Assembly: GCA_041563315.1 (NCBI GenBank)
Contig: JBFFNE010000032.1
Span: 1-27,725 of the forward strand
DNA length: 27,725 bases
Source of the DNA: JBFEYJ01 sp041563315
Lineage (GTDB): Bacteria > Pseudomonadota > Gammaproteobacteria > Thiohalomonadales > Thiohalomonadaceae
Direction: 5' to 3'
The first letter of the stretch is position 1. Each line of letters begins with the position of its first letter. Below the pieces are notes generated by a model. It saw nothing but the letters and a program-made list of their open reading frames with translations. It had not been told where the DNA came from and did not search any database. The position numbers were made by a program, and so were the translations under genes. This document shows positions 23,275 to 27,725 of the stretch, piece after piece.

Positions 23275-24654
23275 TCAGGTCGGCTTGTCGCTACGGAGCG
23301 AGACGATGCGTTCGAGATTCTCGGCGTAATGCTCGATATCGTCCGCCGTCCGGGTTTCGGTGGCACAGATCAGCAGGGTATTGTCCAGCTCGGGGTAATC
23401 CCTGCCGGCGGCATATCCGCCAAGGATATCCTCTACCGCCAGGGCGCGCAGCACCTCATCAACCGGCGGGGCGATGCGCAGCAGCGCCTCGTGAAAGAAG
23501 GGGCGTTCGAACACCCGTTCGACACCGGGAATGGCGGTCAAGCGCTCGACCAGCGCACGGGTGTTGGCGTGGCTGGCGGCGGCGACCCGCTCCAACCCGC
23601 CGCTGCCGAGGGCCGCCATGTAGATGGTGGCGGCCGTGGCCATCAGGCCCTGGTTGGAGCAGATATTGGAGGTCGCCTTGGCTCGGCGGATATGCTGCTC
23701 GCGCGCCTGCAAGGTCAGGGTGAAGCCGCTCTTGCCGTCGAGATCCACGGTGCGGCCGACGATACGGCCCGGCATCTGCCGCACGTGCTCCTGCTTGCAG
23801 CCCATGAAACCGAAGTAGGGCCCACCGGAGGAGAGCGGCGAGCCGAGCGGCTGGCCATCGCCGCAGGCGATATCCGCACCCTTCTCCCCCCACTCGCCGG
23901 GGGCGCTGAGCAGCGCCAGCGCGGTCGGGTTAACCACACCGATCGCCAGCATGCCATTGGCGTGGGCCCAGTCGGTCAGTGTATCCACCTCCTCGAGCAC
24001 GCCGAAGAAGTTGGGCTGCGGGATCACCAGCGCAGCGAAGTCCTCGCCCTCGAGGTGCGTCAGCGATTCGGGCAGAATGTTGCCGCCGTCGGTGCAGTAG
24101 GGCAGCTCCACCAGTTCGATACCCTGGTTATGCACGATCGCGTGCACCACCTTGCGGTAGTCCGGGTGGACCGTGGCGGGCATCAGAATGCGCTTCGATT
24201 TGGACTTGCGGTTGGCACGCACCGCCATCAGCACGGCCTCGGCCAGCGCCGAGCCGCCATCGTAGAGCGAGGCGTTGGCCACATCCATGCCGGTCAGTCC
24301 GGCGATCATGCTCTGGAATTCGTAGACCACCTGGAGCGTGCCCTGACTTGCCTCAGCCTGGTAGGGGGTGTAGGCGGAGTAGAACTCGCCGCGGGTGGCG
24401 ATCTCCCACACCACTGCCGGAATGTGATGGTCGTAGGCGCCGGCACCGATGAAGCAGAGCGCCTGGCCGTCTGCGGCAGCGCGCTGATGCATCAGCCGGC
24501 CGATCGCCATCTCGTTCATCCTCTCGGGAACGTTCTCCAGCCCCCGCGCCCGCAACTCGGCCGGGATCTCATCGAACAGCGCCTCGATGCTGTCGGCACC
24601 GATGGCCTTGAGCATGGCTTTTACATCATCTTCGGTATGCGGGATAAACGGCAT
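23275..24654 (-). CDS. gcvPA: Glycine dehydrogenase (decarboxylating) subunit 1, P-protein alpha
   Basis: The 459-residue protein begins MPFIPHTEDDVKAMLKAIG and has ARGLENVPERMNEMAIGRL in the N-terminal part. It shows the P-protein alpha fold with blocks YTPYQAEASQGTLQVVYEFQ and SNICSNQGLMATAATIYMA. It carries no PLP lysine, as expected, and forms the active complex with GcvPB. It follows gcvH by 108 bp, and that gap holds an inverted repeat. The ribosome site is weak. Length is normal for the family (about 450). Confidence 0.97.
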   Translation of the reverse strand: MPFIPHTEDDVKAMLKAIGADSIEALFDEIPAELRARGLENVPERMNEMAIGRLMHQRAAADGQALCFIGAGAYDHHIPAVVWEIATRGEFYSAYTPYQAEASQGTLQVVYEFQSMIAGLTGMDVANASLYDGGSALAEAVLMAVRANRKSKSKRILMPATVHPDYRKVVHAIVHNQGIELVELPYCTDGGNILPESLTHLEGEDFAALVIPQPNFFGVLEEVDTLTDWAHANGMLAIGVVNPTALALLSAPGEWGEKGADIACGDGQPLGSPLSSGGPYFGFMGCKQEHVRQMPGRIVGRTVDLDGKSGFTLTLQAREQHIRRAKATSNICSNQGLMATAATIYMAALGSGGLERVAAASHANTRALVERLTAIPGVERVFERPFFHEALLRIAPPVDEVLRALAVEDILGGYAAGRDYPELDNTLLICATETRTADDIEHYAENLERIVSLRSDKPT

Positions 24655-24684
24655 TTCTTAACTACCACAATCTAGTGCGAAGAC

Positions 24685-24750
24685 GCTAAGGCGCAACGGA
24701 CGCAAGGAAAACCACTAATTCCCGGGTTCTTTGCGGCTTTGCGCCTAAGC
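24685..24750. repeat. Inverted repeat between gcvH and gcvPA
   Basis: GCTAAGGCGCAA (24685-24696) pairs with TTGCGCCTAAGC (24739-24750) at 11 of 12 positions, and the loop holds further GACGCAAGG-type sequence. It matches the dispersed 'CGCAAAGACGC' family. Related sequence appears again between gcvT and lipA. Confidence 0.65.
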
Positions 24751-24762
24751 TTGAATTTTCAA

Positions 24763-25158
24763 TCAATGGCTTTCTTCGGCCACCACCGCGGCGTAACCGG
24801 CCGCATCCAGCAGGCCGTCGATCTCAGCCGCGTCGGCCGGCACCATGCGAAACAGCCAGCCATCGCTATAGGGGCTCTGGTTGACGATCTCGGGGCTGTC
24901 CTCAAGGGCGCTGTTGGCCTCGGTCACCTCACCGGTGATGGGCGCGTAGACATCGGAGGCCGCCTTGACCGACTCGACCACCGCGCAGTCCTCCTCGGCG
25001 GCCAGCTGACGGCCGACTTCGGGCAGTTCCACAAACACCATGTCGCCCAGCAGCTCCTGGGCATGCTCGGTGATACCGATAGTGACGCTGCCGTCGGCCT
25101 CTCGACGCACCCACTCGTGGGATTTAGTGTACTTCAGTTCCTCTGGCACATTGCTCAT
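24763..25158 (-). CDS. gcvH: Glycine cleavage system H protein
   Basis: The 131-residue protein is the lipoyl carrier. The lipoylated lysine is K65 in VVESVKAASDVYAP, and the N-terminal block YTKSHEWVR is conserved. It shuttles the aminomethyl group from GcvP to GcvT and hands electrons to the lipoamide dehydrogenase. Start at 25158 has GAGG upstream. It lies 33 bp after gcvT and is part of the operon whose first gene is lipA, which makes its cofactor. No L-protein (lpd) gene is in the window. Confidence 0.97.
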   Translation of the reverse strand: MSNVPEELKYTKSHEWVRREADGSVTIGITEHAQELLGDMVFVELPEVGRQLAAEEDCAVVESVKAASDVYAPITGEVTEANSALEDSPEIVNQSPYSDGWLFRMVPADAAEIDGLLDAAGYAAVVAEESH

Positions 25159-25191
25159 TGGGTAACCCTCTTGATGACTGTACTTTATTGT

Positions 25192-26280
25192 TTAGTTAAT
25201 AACCGCTTTGCCGTTGCGCACGAACGGTGGCTTCACAATACGCGCGGCCAGCAGCTTGCCGCGGATCTCGACGCTGCAGCGGCTGGCCTCGCCGGCCGGG
25301 AGGCGCGCCAGCGCGATGGCCTTGCCCAGAGTCGGCGAGAAACTGCCACTGGTGATCTCACCTTCGCCAAGCCCCTCCACCACCACCTTCTGGTGGGCGC
25401 GCAGCACTCCCTTCTCCTCCAGTACCAGACCGACCAGCTGCTGCCGGACACCCGCACTGCGCTCGGCCTCCAGCACTTCGCGACCGATGAAGTTGCGGTC
25501 CTGCGGCTCCCAGGCAATGGCCCAGCCCAGACCGGAGATGAGCGGGGAGGTCTCCTCGCTCATGTCCTGGCCGTAGAGATTCATCCCCGCTTCCAGGCGC
25601 AGGGTATCACGGGCGCCCAGCCCACAGGGAGCCACGCCGGTCTCCGCCAGAGCATGCCAGAGATCCTCGGCCTGCTCCTCGGGCAACATGATCTCATAGC
25701 CATCCTCACCGGTATAGCCGGTGCGGGCAACAAACCACTGGCCGCTCTCGGCGGCGGCGAAGCGCACCAGGCCCTTGACGTCGGCAGCGCGGGCACGCAT
25801 CACCTGGTGCACCTTGTCACGCGCCTCGGGGCCCTGTACCGCGATCATCGCCAGGTCGCTACGCACCTCGATCTCGACATCGAAGGACGGGGCGTGCTGG
25901 CGCATCCAGGCGATATCCTTCTCACGCGTCCCGGCGTTAACCACCACCCGGTACCAGACGTCATCCATATGGTAGATGATGAGGTCATCGATCACGCCAC
26001 CACGGGTATTGAGCATGCAGCTGTATAGCGCTTTGCCCGGAAGCCCATCCAGCTTGGCGACATCATTAGCCATGAGATAACGGAGCAGTTCGCGGGTGCG
26101 CGCACCACGCAGGTCCACCACACACATGTGGGAGACATCAAACATACCGGCCGCGCGGCGCACCCGGTGATGCTCCTCAATCTGCGAACCGTAGTGGATC
26201 GGCATGTCCCAGCCGGAAAAATCGACCATCTTGGCGCCCTGCGCCACATGGGCCTCGTAAAGCGGTGTTCTGTTACCCAA
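25192..26280 (-). CDS. gcvT: Aminomethyltransferase, glycine cleavage T protein
   Basis: The 362-residue folate-dependent enzyme begins TPLYEAHVAQGAKMVDFSGW and has FDVSHMC (47-53) and LNTRGGVIDD, all typical of GcvT. It takes the aminomethyl group from GcvH, releases ammonia and makes methylene-tetrahydrofolate. The start codon is TTG at 26280, chosen because GGAGAAGGA lies just upstream and no ATG or GTG fits the conserved N-terminus. It is 227 bp from lipA, a wider gap than elsewhere in the operon. Confidence 0.96.
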   Translation of the reverse strand: MGNRTPLYEAHVAQGAKMVDFSGWDMPIHYGSQIEEHHRVRRAAGMFDVSHMCVVDLRGARTRELLRYLMANDVAKLDGLPGKALYSCMLNTRGGVIDDLIIYHMDDVWYRVVVNAGTREKDIAWMRQHAPSFDVEIEVRSDLAMIAVQGPEARDKVHQVMRARAADVKGLVRFAAAESGQWFVARTGYTGEDGYEIMLPEEQAEDLWHALAETGVAPCGLGARDTLRLEAGMNLYGQDMSEETSPLISGLGWAIAWEPQDRNFIGREVLEAERSAGVRQQLVGLVLEEKGVLRAHQKVVVEGLGEGEITSGSFSPTLGKAIALARLPAGEASRCSVEIRGKLLAARIVKPPFVRNGKAVIN

Positions 26281-26507
26281 AGTCCTTCTCCTAAAAAACT
26301 GAAAAAATCTATCCGCAAAGGACGCGAAGTTGATAAGGCCTATTACACGTGAGTAATGACCTACTCACCGGGAACCTGTGACACTTAACAGCTTTACGAT
26401 GAAACCTAAATAACCTCTTCTTCCCTGGGAGTCCGCCAGCACTCACCATGCACCTTCCCGGAATCAGTTTCCTTTGCGCTCTTTGCGCCTTTGCGTTGAA
26501 ATCTTTT
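26281..26507 (-). other. lipA-gcvT intergenic region with CGCAAAGG-type repeats
   Basis: The ends carry related repeat sequence in opposite orientation (CCGCAAAGGACGCGAAG near 26315-26331, and GCGCTCTTTGCGCC near 26471-26487). Between them lies a 7-bp hairpin, GTGAGTA at 26349-26355 with TACTCAC at 26362-26368. There is no T-run and no second glycine aptamer here. A secondary promoter for gcvT is possible but not visible. Confidence 0.5.
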
Positions 26508-27407
26508 TCACTCTTCCGCGTGATAGGAGCTGCGCACCATCGCGCCGGCCTTGACCCAGCTGAAGCCCATCGCCCTGGCGGTCTGTTCGTACGCAGCAAA
26601 CTGGGCGGGCTCGATGTAAGCCTTCACCGGCAGGTGGTAGCGGGTGGGCCGCAGGTACTGGCCCAGGGCAAGGCGCGAGACCCCGGCACTGCGCAAATCC
26701 CGCATCACCGCTTCTACCTCATCTTCGCGCTCGCCCAGTCCCAGCATCAACGCCGACTTGGCCTCCATCTGCGGGTGCAGCGCCGCAAGTTCCAGCATGC
26801 GCAGCGAGCGCTCGTATTTGGCCCCCTTGCGCACCGTCTTGTAGAGCGAGGGTACCGTCTCCACATTGTGCCCCCACACCAGGAAGCCTTCGCTGCCAAG
26901 GGCGTCTGCCAACAACTGCACCGCCGGCTCCTGGCAGTTGCGGAAGTCCGGGGTCAGCACCTCCAACCCCAGAGCCGGTTGCACCTCGCGCAAACCGTGC
27001 AGAGTAGTGGCAAAGATGCCGGCCCCGCCATCAGGCAAATCATCGCGATTCACCGAGGTCAGTACGAGATAGTCCAGCGACATCGCCTTTACCGCCTCGA
27101 CGAGGCGCTGTGGCTCATCCTCATCCACGCCATCGGGCCGCCCGGTCTTCACCGCGCAAAAGCCGCAGGCCCGGGTGCAGGTGTCGCCGAGGAGCATGAA
27201 GGTGGCCGTGCCCCGTCCCCAGCACTCGCCACGGTTGGGGCAGCGCGCCTCCTCGCAGACGGTGATCAGGTGGTTGCCGTGGACCTGTTGCGCGGTTTCG
27301 CTGTAGCCACCGGCAGCGAGCGACTGGCGGACCCACGGTGGCATGCGCCCGACGTTGGACTCGGCCGAATGGTCAAAGACCGGAATGTGGATGTCGTGTT
27401 TTGCCAA
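26508..27407 (-). CDS. lipA: Lipoyl synthase (radical SAM)
   Basis: The 299-residue enzyme has both LipA iron-sulfur signatures: the auxiliary cluster C51-x4-C56-x5-C62 (CEEARCPNRGEC) and the radical SAM cluster C77-x3-C81-x2-C84 (CTRACGFC). The C-terminal RSSY motif provides the serine ligand. It inserts two sulfurs into octanoyl groups on GcvH and 2-oxoacid dehydrogenases. The start is TTG at 27407: an in-frame stop lies a few codons upstream, and there is no ATG before residue 22. It is the first gene after the glycine riboswitch, so lipoyl supply is tied to glycine. The usual partner lipB is not in the window. Confidence 0.95.
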   Translation of the reverse strand: MAKHDIHIPVFDHSAESNVGRMPPWVRQSLAAGGYSETAQQVHGNHLITVCEEARCPNRGECWGRGTATFMLLGDTCTRACGFCAVKTGRPDGVDEDEPQRLVEAVKAMSLDYLVLTSVNRDDLPDGGAGIFATTLHGLREVQPALGLEVLTPDFRNCQEPAVQLLADALGSEGFLVWGHNVETVPSLYKTVRKGAKYERSLRMLELAALHPQMEAKSALMLGLGEREDEVEAVMRDLRSAGVSRLALGQYLRPTRYHLPVKAYIEPAQFAAYEQTARAMGFSWVKAGAMVRSSYHAEE

Positions 27408-27461
27408 GCCGGCTACCTGTCGTCAGTGGTCGCGGAGGCCGCGTTTCGCCACACCATAAAC

Positions 27462-27504
27462 AAAAAAAGGGGCGACGGAAGACCGCGCGGTCTTTCGTCG
27501 CCCC
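27462..27504 (-). terminator. Riboswitch expression-platform terminator
   Basis: On the minus strand a stem of about 16 bp (GGGGCGACG, AAGACC, GCGC loop region, GGTCTT, CGTCGCCCC) is followed by seven Ts. The 5' arm (27504-27501, GGGG) is also the 3' end of the second aptamer. The two structures therefore compete, so glycine binding should block termination and turn the operon on. Confidence 0.9.
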
Positions 27505-27700
27505 TCTGTCCACAGCGTCTCTCGCATTATCGAAGCAAGAGAAACATACCTGAGAGCTTAGCCCCTTCGGTGGATTGCTTACGCAACCGCTCTCCAGAGT
27601 CAACCGGTCCCGGTGGTCCTTTTGCCTGAGCGATTCCGGGCGGGTTGCGCCTTCGGCGGTGGCCTTCCCGCTCGCACGGCGCCACACTCTCCCACAGGGT
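27501..27700 (-). ncRNA. Tandem glycine riboswitch controlling lipA-gcv
   Basis: Two aptamers are visible on the minus strand. The first (about 27700-27612) has GGGAGAG and GCTCAGGCAAAAGGACC. The second (about 27600-27501) has CTCTGGAGAGC, ACCGAAGGGGCTAAG, CTCTCAGGT and GGACAGAGGGG. This is the classical cooperative double glycine aptamer. The terminator directly follows. It lies 54 bp or more ahead of the lipA start codon. Confidence 0.95.
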
Positions 27701-27716
27701 CCATGGTTGAGCGCGA

Positions 27717-27722
27717 ACTATA
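27717..27722 (-). promoter_or_regulatory. -10 element of the glycine-riboswitch transcript
   Basis: TATAGT on the minus strand lies about 17 bp upstream of the first aptamer, which is the right place for the promoter of the leader RNA. The -35 element would be beyond the window end. Confidence 0.55.
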
Positions 27723-27725
27723 CCG

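Noticed and set aside
23329..24675. 448-codon plus-strand frame
   Set aside because: It mirrors gcvPA and has no recognisable family.
24739..26028. 429-codon plus-strand frame
   Set aside because: It runs antisense across gcvH and gcvT, both certain genes.
26281..26507. Second glycine riboswitch before gcvT
   Set aside because: The gap lacks the conserved aptamer sequences (GGAGAG, CTCAGGC, GGACAGAGG) and has no terminator.
26448..27629. 393-codon plus-strand frame
   Set aside because: It is antisense to lipA and part of the riboswitch terminator, with no family resemblance.

Overview
The window reads as chromosomal DNA of a free-living gammaproteobacterium. The evidence is a gamma-type DgkA, a split two-subunit glycine dehydrogenase behind a tandem glycine riboswitch, a NasT-type ANTAR regulator with a sigma-54 promoter, and several REP-like hairpins of the kind common in that class. 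Genus cannot be told from the sequence. No tRNA, rRNA, CRISPR array or intact mobile element was seen.

Layout. (1) 1-877: a nasT-like antiterminator gene with a near-consensus sigma-54 promoter, two NtrC-like sites 31 bp apart and an intrinsic terminator in its leader. No nasS or nitrate-assimilation genes are adjacent. (2) 878-3931: accessory and degraded DNA. It holds a transposase remnant, an NTF2-like gene, a lipoprotein plus small secreted protein pair, a microsatellite between two 35-bp direct repeats, and a MITE-like hairpin. (3) 3932-9271 (minus strand): a two-gene unit of an ATP-grasp enzyme and a large protein with a papain-like Cys/His/Asn-Asp signature. A GNAT-nitrilase fusion lies 500 bp upstream on the same strand. 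(4) 9381-10187: a broken TDT/SLAC1-type transporter. (5) 10614-15632: a giant TPR protein with an embedded C39-like cysteine peptidase domain. (6) 15754-19018: a metal-uptake operon of a small His/Cys secreted protein, an outer-membrane barrel, a ZnuA-like binding protein and a ZnuB-like permease, with no ATPase gene. (7) 19164-20096: a PfkB-family kinase bracketed by REP hairpins. (8) 20290-27725 (minus strand): glycine riboswitch, lipA, gcvT, gcvH, gcvPA, a metallo-beta-lactamase-fold hydrolase, gcvPB and dgkA.

How the genes work together. Region 8 is a coherent module. The riboswitch senses glycine, LipA makes the lipoyl group that GcvH needs, and GcvT, GcvH and GcvPA/PB cleave glycine; the MBL hydrolase and DgkA appear to ride along. 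Region 6 is a metal import path from outer membrane to cytoplasmic membrane. Regions 3 and 5 are the best candidates for an undescribed system. Within 12 kb there are two unrelated-looking cysteine-peptidase-fold proteins, an ATP-grasp ligase-type enzyme and an acetyltransferase-amidohydrolase fusion, which together suggest making and processing an amide or peptide. That link is inference from gene content; only the ATP-grasp/papain-like pair is clearly co-transcribed.
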